From the NCBI RefSeq assembly GCF_029407905.1, contig NC_073627.1, positions 135,979,697 to 136,043,696 of the forward strand: a stretch of 64,000 bases of DNA, given 5' to 3'. Source of the DNA: Bubalus kerabau. Lineage: Eukaryota; Chordata; Mammalia; Artiodactyla; Bovidae. Of the stretch, positions 24,230 to 36,343 are shown in pieces (within the stretch, counting starts at the first letter, position 1; each line of letters starts with the position of its first letter). The notes beneath the pieces are model-generated. The model did no database searches, was not told the origin of the DNA, and saw only the letters and a program-made list of their open reading frames with translations. The position numbers were made by a program, and so were the translations under genes.

Positions 24230-25800
24230 TTTCCTCATTGCACAACCATTTATTTCTTTATCCTCAGCTACCATTCTTATTATTTTCCATTTTTTAATTG
24301 TAACTATTGTGAAGTGGAATCTCACTGTGGTTTTAACTTGCATTTCCTTAATGATTAACCATGTTGAACATCTTTTCATGTGCTTATTGTCCATTTTTAT
24401 ATCTTCTTTAGAGAAGTCCTTTCAAGTCCTTATCCTGTTTTTCAGTTGATCTTTGTCTTTTTATTTTTGACTTGTAAGAGTTTTTGTTTTATATATTCTG
24501 AATACAGAACTTTTATCTGATGTATGATTTGCAGATATTTTCTCCCATTTTGTAGCGTTTCTTTACTTTTTTGATAATGTTATTTGATGCACAAAAGTTT
24601 TAAATTTTGATAAAGTCCCATTTGTCTATTTTTTCTTTTGTTCCTTGTGCTTATGGTATCAAGTCTGAGAATCTGTTACCTAATTTGAAGTCACAAAGAT
24701 TTACACCTTTGTTTTTCTTCTAATAGTTTTAGAGCTTTAGCTCTTACCATTTAGGTCATTGATCCACTTTGAGTTACATTTTGTGTATGGAGTAAAGCAG
24801 GGGTCCATCTCTACTCTTTTGCATGTAGTTACCTGCTTCTCCCAGCACCTCTTGTTGGAGAGACTGTTCTTTACAGACTGGTATTGGCATCCTGATTAAG
24901 ATTCAGTTGGCCAAACAAAGCTGTTTGGGTTTATTTCTGAACTATCAATTCTATTCCTTTGGTTTATTTGTCATCCTTAGGTCAGAGTAACACTGTTTTG
25001 GTTATATTGTTTCATTTTAGTTAGTTTTGAAGTTAGGAAGTCTGAGTTTTCCATGTTTTTTCTTTCAATATTGTTTTGGTTATTCAGATACCCTTGGCAT
25101 TCCATATGAATTTGAGAATAGTCATTTTCATTTCTTTTTTCAAAAAAGGCCATTGGAAATTTGATAGCAATTGCATTGAATTTATAGATGACTTTGCAAA
25201 TATTGTAATCTTAAATTTACCCTAGCAGTATGTAGACACAGGATGTTTTTTCGTTTATTTAGGTTGTTTCTAATTTCTCTCAGCAATGTTTTATAGTTTC
25301 CGTGTACAAGTATTTCACTTTCCTGATTAAGTTTACTCTGGATATTTTATTCTTTTGAATGCTACAGTTATGGAATAGTTCTTATTTTTGGATTATTCAT
25401 GCTGGTGTTTAGAACTAACTGTTTTATGTATTAATGTTCAACTGTTCAACTTTTCCAAACTTACTAGCTTTAGTAGATTTTCCCCCCAATTCTTTTGGAT
25501 TTTTTGTGTATAGAATCAATTATGTGCCAGTAGAAATAGTCACACTTCTTTCATCTGAATTTAGTTGCCTTTTATCTGTTTTTCTTGCTTAATTGCTCTA
25601 ACTGGAACTTCCAGTACAGTTTTTAATAGAAGTGGTAAAAACAGGCATCCTTATCTTTTTCTTGCTCTTAGGTGGATACTTTTAAGTCTTTAACCATTTA
25701 GCATGATGTTAGCTGTGGGCTTTTCATAGACTCATTATATCATGTTCAGGAAGTTTCTTTATGTTCCTAATGGGGAGAGTGTTTTTATGGTGAAAGTGTG
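24230..25800 (-). mobile_element. Old L1 LINE remnant, antisense
   Basis: L1M-type antisense text: 'gtgaagtggaatctcactgt', 'tctcccattttgtagcgttt', 'cattgaatttatagatgact'. Heavily decayed. Confidence 0.7.
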
Positions 25801-25899
25801 TTGGACTTTATAAGTCTCATTCATGTTACTGCCAAATTAATTTCAGTAGTACACAGAATATTGTTCCTGTGTGGTTCTATGGTGTGCCTCTTTCTTTGT

Positions 25900-26075
25900 G
25901 ATAATTTTATATTAGGGTTTCCAGAGAAACAGAATCAACACAATGTGTGTGTGTGTATGTGTGTGTATTTTGAGGAACTGGCTTATGTAACTTACAGAGG
26001 CTTGCAAGTCCAAAATGTACTGGGTTGGCCAGCAGCCTGGAGACCCAGGGAAGGGCTGATGTTGCAGATTAAGTT
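25900..26075. mobile_element. Ancient mammalian repeat fragment
   Basis: 'tagggtttccagagaaacag' through 'cctggagacccagggaaggg' is a familiar dispersed mammalian repeat sequence. I cannot name the family with confidence. It includes a short GT repeat. Confidence 0.5.
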
Positions 26076-26401
26076 TGCGTTTATCCTAATTGATATTTTA
26101 TGTCTTATTTTATGTGTCAGTTGATTTTTGCATCAAACTAGGAAATCTTTGGTCAGTATTTCTTCACATATACTTTTGCCCCTTTCCCTTTCTCCTCTGC
26201 TACTAAGACTCCCATTATTTGTATGTTGTTATGCTTGATGGTGTTGCACTGCATTTCAGAGGCTACATTTATTTTTCTTCCGTTTTTTTCTATTTCTCAT
26301 ACTGGATTATCTACTCTTAAGCCCCTCTACTGAATTTTTCATTTCCATTTCATTTAATACTTTCTGACTCCAAAATTTTTGTTGGTTCTTTCTTACAATT
26401 T

Positions 26402-26703
26402 TTTTTAAATATTATTTTTTGGCTGTGGTAGGTCTTCATTGCTGCGTGCAGGCTTTCTCTATTTGTGGTAAGCAGGGGCTACTCATTGTTGTGGTGTGTG
26501 GACTTCTCATTGCAGCGGCTTCTCCTGTTGCAGAGCACAGGCTCTAGGCACATGGGCTTCAGTAGCTGCATGTAGGCTCAGTAGTTGTGGCGCATGGACT
26601 TAGTTGCTCTGAGGCATGTGGGATCTTTGTGGACCAGGAATCGAACCAGTGTCCTTTGCATTGCAAGGCAGATTCTTAACCAGTAGACCACCAGGGCAGC
26701 CCC
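26402..26703 (-). mobile_element. CHR-type SINE, antisense, with target-site duplication
   Basis: TTGGCTGTGGTAGGTCTTCA to CCACCAGGGCAGCCCC. Near-perfect 13-base duplication TTTCTTAYAATTT at 26389-26401 and 26704-26716. Confidence 0.88.
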
Positions 26704-27103
26704 TTTCTTATAATTTCTGTATTTTTATTGGTAGTCTTTTTTTGTGTGAGATTTTCCTTAAAGTCTTGGATGTAGTTTTCTTTAGATCTTTGAACATTAT
26801 TTAAAATGATTGGTTTAAAGTCCTTGTCTAGTATAACCAATGTCTGGGCTTCTCCAGTACAGTTTCTATTTACTACATTTTTTCATGTGAATGGGCTTTA
26901 CGTTACTATTTCCTGGCATGCTTCATAGTTTTTTAATTGAAAGCTAGACATTTTTAATATAATGCTGATGACTCTGCAAGTCAGATCTCCACCCCCGTGG
27001 ACTGTTGTTGTTGCTCTTTGTTTTATGACTTTCCTGGCCTGATTCTGTAATCTTGGTAATCTAAACTGTGTGTAGTCACTGATATCTCCCCTTAGTTTAG
27101 CTT

Positions 27104-27678
27104 CACTTCAGTTCAGTTCAGTCACTCAGTAGTGTCTGACTCTTTGCGACCCCATGAATCGTAGCATGCCAGGCCTCCCTGTCCATCACCAACTCCTGGA
27201 GTTTACTCAAACTCATGTGCATCAAGTTGGTGATGCCATCCAGCCATCTCATCCTCTGTTGTACCCTTCTCCTCCTGCCCCCAATCCCTCCCAGCATCAG
27301 GGTCTTTTCCAGTGAGTCAGTTCTTCGCATCAGGTGGCCAAAGTATTGGAGTTTCAGCCTCAGCATCAGTTCTTCCAATGAACACCCAGGACTGGTCTCC
27401 TTTAGGATGGACTGGTTGGATGTCCTTGCAGTCCAAGGGACTCTCAAGAGTCTTCTCCAACACCACAGTTCAAAAGCATCAATTCTTCGGTGCTCAGCTT
27501 TCTTCACAGTCCAACTCTCACATCCATACATGACCACTGGAAAAACCATAGCCTTGACTAGATGGACCTTTGTTGACAAAGTAATATCTCTGCTTTTTAA
27601 TATGCTATCTAGGTTGGTCATAACTTTCCTTCTAAGGAGTAAGCATATTTTAATTTCATGGCTTAAAATAAATAAAAT
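27104..27678 (-). mobile_element. BovB/ART2A, antisense, with target-site duplication
   Basis: The antisense frame holds 167 open codons (27621 to 27118) covering the BovB C-terminal end (MTNLDSILKSRDITL to GVAKSQTLLSD). An 11-base duplication TAGTTTAGCTT flanks it (27093-27103 and 27679-27689). Confidence 0.9.
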
Positions 27679-28385
27679 AGTTTAGCTTAGTGATCAGCTA
27701 ATGACAGGATAAGAATTTCTTCAAATGCTTTGAATGTTCTGCATCCTCCAGCGATTGCTGGATTATTTTTACAGTTACTGTGGTAGTGAAACTGCAGATT
27801 TTACAGCTATTGCAAAGAAACAGGGATATGAACAAAACAAGTTAAAACACCACAAAGCTCAAGATCCAGACAGTTTTATTGAATAAATGCAGTTCAGATT
27901 CTTTCAAGCTCTAGTTAGTTTTCACAGCCCTAAAAAAGTTGCTTTTGACCCTTTGTGCAGTATGCTTGTTGCTTTTATGGTTGAACAGTTTTTCAGAGGT
28001 CCTTACTTTCTCATTCAAGAAGCATTTCTTGAGGAATGCTCTTGACAGTCTGCTTTTGTCAAGTGCAAGTATTTTTCTAGGTGGACAGTCATTAGACTTT
28101 AGAAGCCCCTAAAACTAGATCACACTAGAAAACCTCCATCATTTGGTTTTAGGACCCCAAGGGGCTACTTTCTAGGAATAAGAGTAATTAAAGCAAACTG
28201 TAGCTCACCTTTGCATTATTTAAAATTTTTGAATCAGATATGATGATCTGGTGTTCTAGTGTTTCCAAGTTTCTCATAGTACAAATACTCCAGGTACCTG
28301 GAAGAAACGAACTTGAATCTTCTCTGTGTGAAAAACATCGTTCCAGGCCCCACATTACTTGTATTACTTGCTTAACAATGTAAAT

Positions 28386-28695
28386 ACAAGCATACCTCAG
28401 AGATAGGATATTGTGGGTTCAGTCCCAGACTACAACAGTAAAGCTAGTACTGCAATGAAATGAGTCACAAGTTCTTAGTGTCCCAGTGCATATAAAAGTT
28501 AGTTTTACACTATAATGTAATCTTATTAAATGTTCAGTAAACAAATATGCATATCTTAATTTTAAAATATATTGAAAAAATGGCACTGATAGACTTGCTC
28601 AACACAAAGTGACACAAACCTTTAATTTGTAAAAAATGCAATATCTGCAAAATGCAGTGAAGTAAAGCACAATAAAATGAGGTATTCTATGTCTA
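28386..28695. mobile_element. Tigger1-like DNA transposon, internally deleted
   Basis: The left end 'catacctcagagata' and right end 'aataaaatgaggtat' are inverted relatives, and the body reads like both ends of a mariner/Tigger1 element with its transposase region deleted. A non-autonomous ancient copy. Confidence 0.7.
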
Positions 28696-28737
28696 AGCTA
28701 TGTTAGCATTCAGTTTTTTAAAAGGAATATTACACAC

Positions 28738-28872
28738 TCATGTATACATGTGTGTTTGATATAGTTATATACATACACACATATACATAAATATGCATTC
28801 AAAATACATATATACACATACATATGTGTGTGTATATATATATATATCATATTTATCATATATATAATTTGA
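28738..28872. repeat. AT/AC-rich simple repeat
   Basis: Alternating TA, CA and TG runs (ATATACATACACACATATAC, TGTGTGTGTATATATATATA). Able to form cruciform or Z-like structure and likely polymorphic. Confidence 0.8.
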
Positions 28873-28966
28873 GTTTAATTGAAAAGAAAGATTAAGTAGG
28901 TGAAAATACAAATAGACTGAAACACAGAGAGATGATGAGAGCTGTATTTGGGTTCTTTTTCTTTAG

Positions 28967-29255
28967 GGACATAAGCTAATTCTGGAAGAGGCAGCTGAAA
29001 CACTGAAAAGCTGTGAAGCACTTTTGAAGTCTTTAGGAATCAAAAGCTAGAGGCCTGGGCCCCCATGTCAGTGTCATCCGGAGTCTGTTCCCCATTACTT
29101 GTGAATCTGAAGGGCTGCAGACTCTGAATAAAGAAGAACTGTGGGTAGACCAACTCTGAATTAATTTCAGTTCTTGAATATGGATTCAGGTAAACTCTGA
29201 CTGCTAGCTTTACTGCCCATTTGCCAAAAGCAAATAAAAATCCTCTGAAGGAAGA
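28967..29255 (+). other. Candidate alternative terminal exon in PIWIL2 large intron
   Basis: A strong pyrimidine tract (GGGTTCTTTTTCTTTAG) is followed by an open frame of 27 codons starting GHKLILEEAA and ending LLKSLGIKS, with a TAG at 29048-29050. AATAAA hexamers follow at 29127-29132 and 29233-29238. The exon would enter in phase 0, which matches the phase of the upstream PIWIL2 exon ending at 20872. No transposon match is recognised here, and no poly(A) tract marks it as a retrocopy. The peptide family is not recognised. It may be an alternative last exon, an exon of another transcript, a decayed retrocopy fragment or chance. Confidence 0.35.
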
Positions 29256-29289
29256 TAGTAGTATCCTGGGCATCACATTTTTTCTGCAA

Positions 29290-29570
29290 TATCTAGCAAT
29301 CAGTAAAGAATAACCAAGGATTCAAGAGAAAATGAAGGAACTGAAAAACCAAGAAGATCTACAGATAATTGATCCAGATACACAGAGGATTTAGCCAGAT
29401 GAATAATCAGATAGGTTTTAAAATAACTACACTTAATAAATTCAGAGAAATGGAAGATAACATTAAGAATTTTAGCAAAGAATTCTTCAGGAGTCCTATG
29501 GGGAAAAACTGAAATTTATAGAACTAAAAATTATGCTTACCAAAATTAAACAGTCAATGAATTGGTGCAT
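29290..29570 (+). mobile_element. L1-like fragment, sense
   Basis: A-rich L1-like wording ('gaactgaaaaaccaagaaga', 'aaattcagagaaatggaaga'). No open frame. Confidence 0.5.
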
Positions 29571-29571
29571 T

Positions 29572-29955
29572 AGGTTGCTAGGGCTGCCATAACAATATCC
29601 CATGGATTGAGTGGCTTAAACAATAAAAGTTTATTTCCTCACAGTTATTATGTAGGGTAGGAAGTCTAAGATCAAGGTGCTGTTTTAGAGGGCCGGATTC
29701 TCCTGAGGCCTCTCTTCTTGTCTTAAAGATGGCTGTCTTCTGTGTCACATAATGTTCACCCCATGTATGTCTGTGTACCAGTCCCTTCTTATTAGAAAGA
29801 CACCAGTCATATTTGATGAGGGCCCACCCCTGTGACCTCATTTAAACTGAATAACCTCTTTAAATAGATATTCCAAGTACAGTCACATTCTGGGTATAGT
29901 GGATTAGGTCTTCAACACACAAATTTTGGAGAAACATATCTTTGTGCATAACAAT
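29572..29955. mobile_element. Ancient mammalian repeat
   Basis: 'gttgctagggctgccataac', 'aaagtttatttcctcacagt', 'gacaccagtcatatttgatg' and 'tacagtcacattctgggtat' match a well-known dispersed mammalian repeat. Family name left open. Confidence 0.55.
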
Positions 29956-30254
29956 GGGTAATCTTAGTTTAGGCTTAATTGAGGAAATAAAGAGACCATT
30001 AAAATATAGGTAAAAAAATAAATTTCACTGAGATACAGAGGGTTAGAAAATATAGCAAGGCAACAGACATGGGAGTTACGGAGTTAAAATATAATACACA
30101 CATAAGTGGCCCAGAAGGAGGTAAGTGAGAATAGAGGGCAGAAAAGACAATGGTAAAGAATATTCTAAAAGTGATAGAAAACACATCAAGTCATAGAGAC
30201 AAGAAATCTGTCAAATCCCAAGCAAGATATAAAAGGTGCACTTAGGCACATTAT

Positions 30255-30530
30255 CGGAGAAGGCGATGGCACCCCACTCCAGTACTCTTGCCTGGAAAGT
30301 CCCATGGATGGAGGAGCCTGGTGGGCTGCAGTCCATGGGGTCGCAAAGAGTCGGACACGACTGAGCGACTTCCCTTTCACTCTTCACTTTCATGCATCGG
30401 AGAAAGAAATGGCAACCCACTCCAGTGTTCTTGCCTGGAGAATCCCAGGGATGGGGGAGCCTGGTGGGCTGCCGTCTATGGGGTCACACAGAGTTGGACA
30501 CGACTGAAGTGACTTAGCACCAGCAACAGC
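30255..30530 (+). mobile_element. Bov-A2 SINE, sense, with target-site duplication
   Basis: A full two-unit Bov-A2 from CGGAGAAGGCGATGGCACCC to AGCACCAGCAACAGC. Perfect 11-base duplication AGGCACATTAT (30244-30254 and 30531-30541). Confidence 0.93.
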
Positions 30531-30587
30531 AGGCACATTATAATAAAACTGTTGAAAGTAAAGACAAATATATATATGTACCTGTTA

Positions 30588-30866
30588 TGGAGAAGGCAAT
30601 GGCAACCCACTCCAGTACTCTTGCCTTGAAAATCCCATGGATGGAGGAGCCTGGTGGGCCGCAGTCCATGGGGTCGCTAAGAGTTGGACACGACTGAGCG
30701 ACTTCACTTTCACTTTTCACTTTCATGCATTGGAGAAGGAAATGGCAACCCACTGCAGTGTTCTTGCCTGGAGAATCCCAGGGATGGGGGAGCCTGGTGG
30801 GCTGCCGTCTGTGGGGTCGCACAGAGTCGGACATGACTGAAGGGACTTAGCAGCAGCAGCAGCAGC
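30588..30866 (+). mobile_element. Bov-A2 SINE, sense, with target-site duplication
   Basis: A second full Bov-A2, 57 bases after the previous one and in the same orientation, ending in an AGC repeat. ACCTGTTA flanks it (30580-30587 and 30867-30874). Confidence 0.92.
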
Positions 30867-30899
30867 ACCTGTTAAGACATATTATGTATATACACACCT

Positions 30900-33800
30900 G
30901 TTAAGGAAAACAAGACACTTATCTTCAAGGAGCAACAAATTGACAGATAGTGAACTAGTCAAACAGTTTGAACCACAAATAAAGAGTAGCTACAAAATGC
31001 TGAAGGAAAATAACTACCAACATAGAATCTGATACCCACTAAAAGTAACTTTTAGTAAGGTGAAAAAAAGACTCTGTTACTGGCAGATTTGCAGTGAAGG
31101 CATATACTAAAGAGCGTTTTTCACCTAGAAGGAAAATTATCCCAGAAAGAAATGTAGAAATGGTTAAAGGAATAAAAATAGGAATAAAAGTGCCAAACAT
31201 GGGCATAAATTTAAATGAATGCCCACCATCTAAAATAATTAATGTTTTTGAATGGATATGTATTCATTTGTGTGTATAAATTTCAAGTTAATGACAATAA
31301 CATCATATCTTGGAGATATATCTGGGAGAAGTAAATGAAATTCCAATGCCTTGAGTTTCTTTAATTGTTGAGGAAAAGGTGAAAGTACTAATATATATTA
31401 TATTTTGATACACTAAAGAGTTATGTTGTAATTTCTGGGGTAGCCACTAAAAGAATAAAAGAAGAGCATGCAACAATTGAGACAAGAAAAGAGAAAATGA
31501 AATAATAAAGTTTTTAAGGAAAAAATATAGATTAGGTGAAACAGCAAGCGATACCTGGACCTTGAATATGTCATGCTAAGTGAAAGAAGCCAGTCATAAA
31601 GGACCACACATTCACATATTACATGAGTCCATTCATCAGAAATGTTTAGAATAGTCACATTTTTAGGAACAGAAAGTAGATTAGTGGTTGCTTAGGGCTA
31701 AGTTAGGGAGAGAGTAAAAGATGTAGAGTGGTGGTAGTTTTAAGAGTCTGGGGCTTCTTGTTGAGGTGATGAAAATGTTATAAAATTGATTGTGGTAATA
31801 GTTGTATATATCTGTGAATCCACTAAAAACCATTTAATTTTACACTTTAAATTGGTGAATTAAATGGTATATGGATTATCTGAATAAAGGTATTTTTAAG
31901 AAAATTAACCTTATAGAAATTCTGGCATTCTAAAATGTAATAAATGAAAATTTCAGTATGGGGGCTTAACATCAGATTTGATTAGGCAGAAAGATATAGC
32001 TAGAAATTTGAAGATAGGTCAGTTGATATCATTCAGTGTGAAGAAAAAAAGAAAAAATAAGGAATTCTAACAGAGGCTCGGAGATCTGTGGGACAACATC
32101 AGCCATAGCAATATGAACATAATGTGATTCCCAGAAGGGGAGTAATGAGAAAGGATAAGGAAGAAAGAACACTGGAGGAGACAATAGCCCCAAATTCCCC
32201 AAATTAGTGAAAAAAATCATTCATCCAAGAGGCCCAATGAACACTAAATAGGAAAAACTCAAAGATACCCACACTGAGACACAACCTAGTAAAACTGCTA
32301 AAAGACAGAGAGGGCATCTTGAAAGCACCAAGTGAAAGCCACTCGTTGTGTTCAAGGCATCTTCAATTCGATTAAGAGCTGACTTCTCATCAGCAGTCGT
32401 GGAGGCCCGAAGGCAGTCAGATGACATACTGCAAATGCTGAAAGAAAAAGAAGGTTGAATAGGAATTGTATATCCAGAAAAGCTCCTGTTCAGAAATGAA
32501 GGCGAAACCTTGACATTGTGTTCAGTGAAAGAAGCTAGACATAAAAAGTCATGTATTTATATTATTCCATTTCTATGAATAGGCTTCCCAGGTGGCACTA
32601 GTGGTAAAGAACCTGCCTGCCAATGCAGGAGACATAAGAGATGAAGGTTCCATCTCTGGGTTGGGAAGATCTCCTAGGGGAGGGCATGGCAATCCACTCC
32701 CGTATTCTTAACGTGGAGAAGCCCATGGATACAGGAACCTGGTGGGCTACCGCACAGTCAGACACTACCGAAGTGGCTTAGCATGCATATCTGAAATATC
32801 TGGAATAGGCGTATTTGTAGAGACAAAACAGAGATTGCTGGTTTCCAGAGAATGAGAATGCTGGCAGGAATAGGGAGTGACTGCTGATGGGTACAAGGTT
32901 CTTCTCAGGGTGATGAAAATATTATTGAAATAGGTAGTGTTGATAGGTATATAATTTAGTGAATATACTAAAATCTCTGAATTATACTCTAAAATGGTGA
33001 TTTTTTGTGATTTATATCATTTTTTTTTTAAAGGAGAAAGTGTAACATTCTGAGATAAAAGCTGGGGGGATTTGTCACTAGCAGACTGCAAGAAGTACTT
33101 AAGGGAGTCCTTCATGTAGAAATGAAATGACATAGACAGTAACTTGTATCCACATGAAGAAATAAGTAGCCCGGGAAAGGTAACTATATAGATAAAGGAG
33201 AGAAAAAATATATTTTTGTTTGTAACTTTTCTTCTAGTTTGTGTTTTAAGAGACAAAGACAAAAAGCAATAATTATAATTGGATGTGTATACAGTATATA
33301 AATATATAATTTGTATGACAAAGTTACAAAGGGGAGCAGAGGGAATAGAGGCATATAGAAGCAAAGTTTTTGAACAATACCAAAGTTAACTTTGTATTAA
33401 TTGACCAAATGAGATTGTTGTAATATGTTAATTGTAATCCCCAGGTGAAACACTAAGAAAATAACTCAAAAATGTAAGAAAAAGAATGACGAGGGAGTTA
33501 AAATGGTAACTAGAAAATGCCTGTTTAATACAAATTAAGGCAGTAGAGGAAAAATAGAGGGACAGAAAAGATATAAGGCATGTGGAAAACAAATAGTAAA
33601 ATGGCAGATGTAAATTTTACTCTGTCAGTAATTGCACTAAATGTAAATGGACTAAACACCATTCAGAAGTATAAATTAGTAACTTAGATTAAGTGAAAAT
33701 ATGAAGATGTACTTTCTACACGAGACATATTTTAGTTTCAAAGACACAGTATGTTGAAAGTAAAAGAAGAAAATAAACCATGGAAATAATAACCAAAAGA

Positions 33801-34460
33801 GAGCTGGAGTAGCTATACAAATAGGCCAGATAGACTTTAAGACAGCAGTTGTTACTGGAGACAAGAAAAGACATTTGTAGTAGCAGAAGGGTCTGTCCAT
33901 GAGAAGATCATAAAGCATAAACTCATGTGAAACTAGCAATATAGATCCAAAAATATATGAAACAAAAACAAATATAAATGAAAGGAGAAATAGACAATTC
34001 ATTAATAGATGGAGATTTCAAAATTCCATTTTCAGTAATGGATAGAACAAGTAGAAATAAGATCAACAAGGAAATAGAATATTTGAACAATTCTGTGGTC
34101 TAACTCAACGTAACAGACATTTACAGAGCACCCAACAACAGAACTCCTATTCTTCGCAAATGTACGTGACGTATTCTCCATGATAGAATGTATGTAAAAC
34201 AAGACTCAGTACATTTAAAAAAATTAAAACTCTGCAAAATATGGTCTGAAACCACAACTAGCATGAAATTAGAAGTTAATACAAGGGACATTTGGGAAAG
34301 TCACAACTATATGGAAATTAAACAATACTCTTAAGTAACCAAGAGGTCAAAGAAGAAATCAAAGGGGTAGTTAGGAAACAATTTGAGATAAATGAAAATA
34401 AAACATACCAAAACTTGTGGATGTATGTAAAGCAGTAGTTAGAAGAAAATGTATAGCTGT
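30900..34460 (+). mobile_element. L1 LINE mosaic, sense (interrupted)
   Basis: Sense L1 pieces: 3'UTR-like text near 31,560-31,880 ('gtgaaagaagccagtcataa'), another copy from about 32,040, and the start of an ORF2 endonuclease region near 33,630 ('aatgtaaatggactaaacac'). Several copies seem stacked. No long frame survives. Confidence 0.65.
32581..32786 (+). mobile_element. Bov-tA SINE, sense
   Basis: TAGGCTTCCCAGGTGGCACT to GAAGTGGCTTAGCATGCA. Inserted in L1 sequence. Confidence 0.88.
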
Positions 34461-34463
34461 AAA

Positions 34464-34487
34464 TGAGTGAGTGAGTGAGTGAGTGAA
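34464..34487 (+). repeat. (GAGT)n microsatellite
   Basis: Five to six GAGT units at the 3' tail edge of an antisense Bov-tA. Confidence 0.8.
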
Positions 34488-34672
34488 GTCTCTCAGTCGT
34501 GTCCGACTCTGTGCTACCCCATGGACTGTAGCCTACCAGGATTCTCCATCCATGGGATTTTCCAGGCAAGAGTACTGGAGTGGGTTGCCATTTCCTTCTC
34601 CTGGGGGTCTTCCCAACCTAGGGATCGAACATCTGCATTGTAGGCAGATGCTTTACCGTCTGAGCCACCTAT
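34486..34672 (-). mobile_element. Bov-tA SINE, antisense
   Basis: TCTCTCAGTCGTGTCCGACT to TTACCGTCTGAGCCACCT. Inserted in L1 ORF2 sequence. Confidence 0.9.
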
Positions 34673-35164
34673 ATTAAATAAGAAAAATCTCCAAACAACC
34701 CAAGTTCCATCTTAAAAACTGGAAAAAGAAGAGCAAACTAAGCTCAAAGCAAGAAGGAAAAAACTGATAGAGGTTATAGCATAGATAAGTGAACTGGAAC
34801 ACTGAGAAACAACAGAGAAAACCAGTGCGACCAAAAATTGATTATTTGAAAAGATCAACAAAATTGATAAGCCTTTAGCTAGCACCCATGAAAAAGGGAA
34901 GAATCAAGATACTAAGATCAGGAATGAAAAAGACTGACCTTGCAGAAATAAAAAGGATTTTAGGAAATGAACAACTATATGCCCAGAAATTAGATTACCT
35001 AAGTGAGATGGGCAAACTCCAAAAAAGGCACAAACCATCAAAACTTTTTAGTTATACCAAACATTGAAAGAATATTCTTTCACGAACTCTTCCAAAAAAT
35101 AGGAAAGGAGGGAACATTTTCCAGTTTGTACCATAAGGCCAGTATTACCCTGATACTAAAGCTA

Positions 35165-36087
35165 AACTGGTTCCAAATTGGGAAAGGAGTATGTCAAAGC
35201 TGTATATTGTCACCGTGCTTATTTAACTTACATGCAGAGTACATCATGTGAAATGCTGGGCTGGATGAAACACAAGTTGGAATCAAGATTGCAGGGAGAA
35301 CAGCCTCAGATATGCAGACAATACCACCCTTATGGCAGAAAGCAAAGAGGAACTAAAGAGCCTCTTGATGAAAGTGAAAGAGGAGAGTGAAAAAGCTGGT
35401 TTAAAACTCAACATTCAAAAAACTAAGATCTTGGCATCTAGCCCCATCACTTCATGGCAAATACCTGGGGAAACAATGGAAACAGTGTTTATTTTCTTGG
35501 ACTCCCAAATCACTGCCCATGGTGACTGCAGCCATGAAATTAAAAGATGCTTGCTCCTTGGAAGAAAAGCTATGTCAAACCTAGACAGCATATTAAAGAG
35601 CAGAGATGTTACCTTCCCAACAAAAGTCCGTTTAGTCAAAGCTATGGTTTTTCTAGTAGTCATGTATGGATGTGAGAGTTGGGACTATAAAGAAGGTTGA
35701 GTGCTGAAGAATTGATGCTTTTGAACTGTTGTGTTGGAGAAAACTCTTGAGAGTCATTTGGACTGCAAGGAGATCCAACCAGTCAATCCTAAAAGAAATC
35801 AGTCCTGAATATTCATTGGAAGGACTGATGCTGAAGCTGAAACTCCAATTCTTTGGCAACCTGATAAGAAGAACTGACTCACTGGAAAAGACCCTGATGC
35901 TGGGAAAAATTGAAGGCGGGAGGAGAAAGGGACGACAGAGGATGAGATGGTTGGATGGCATCACTGACTCGATGGACATGAGTTTTTGAGCAAGCTCCAG
36001 GAGTTGGTAATGGACACGAAAGCCTGGCATGCTGCAGTCTGTGGGGTCACAAAGAGTCAGAGACAAATGAGTGACTGAACTGAACTG
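35165..36087 (+). mobile_element. BovB LINE, 5'-truncated, sense, inserted in L1
   Basis: Starts within the RT (NWFQIGKGVCQSCILSPCLF) and runs to the 3' tail ACTGAACTGAA. AAAGCTA borders both sides (35158-35164 and 36088-36094), and the L1 text reads through when it is removed. Several frameshifts; inactive. Confidence 0.9.
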
Positions 36088-36171
36088 AAAGCTAGACAAA
36101 AATATCATAAGAAAATGGCAGAAGATTTCTAGACTGGAAATGAAGTTAAAGTATGCCTTTTAAAATATTTA

Positions 36172-36343
36172 TTTTATTTGTTTATTTGTTTGTACCAGGT
36201 CTTAGTTGCAGGTGGGATCTTTAGTCGTGGCATGCAAACTCTTAGTTATGGTACGTGGGATCTGGTTCCCTGACCAGGGATCGAATATGGGCCCCCTGCA
36301 TTGGGAGCATGGAGTCTTAGCACTGGGCCACCAGGGAAGTCCC
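36172..36343 (-). mobile_element. CHR-2-like SINE, antisense
   Basis: GTACCAGGTCTTAGTTGCAG, TTCCCTGACCAGGGATCGAA and GGGCCACCAGGGAAGTCCC. Confidence 0.8.

Noticed and set aside
27118..27621. 167-codon minus-strand frame as a gene
   Set aside because: It is the C-terminal part of a BovB LINE, flanked by a target-site duplication, 5' truncated, without RT or endonuclease.
35332..35700. 122-codon frame with KSLLMKVKEESEK as a coiled-coil gene
   Set aside because: Same BovB RT-end sequence as several other copies in the window; frameshifts on both sides.
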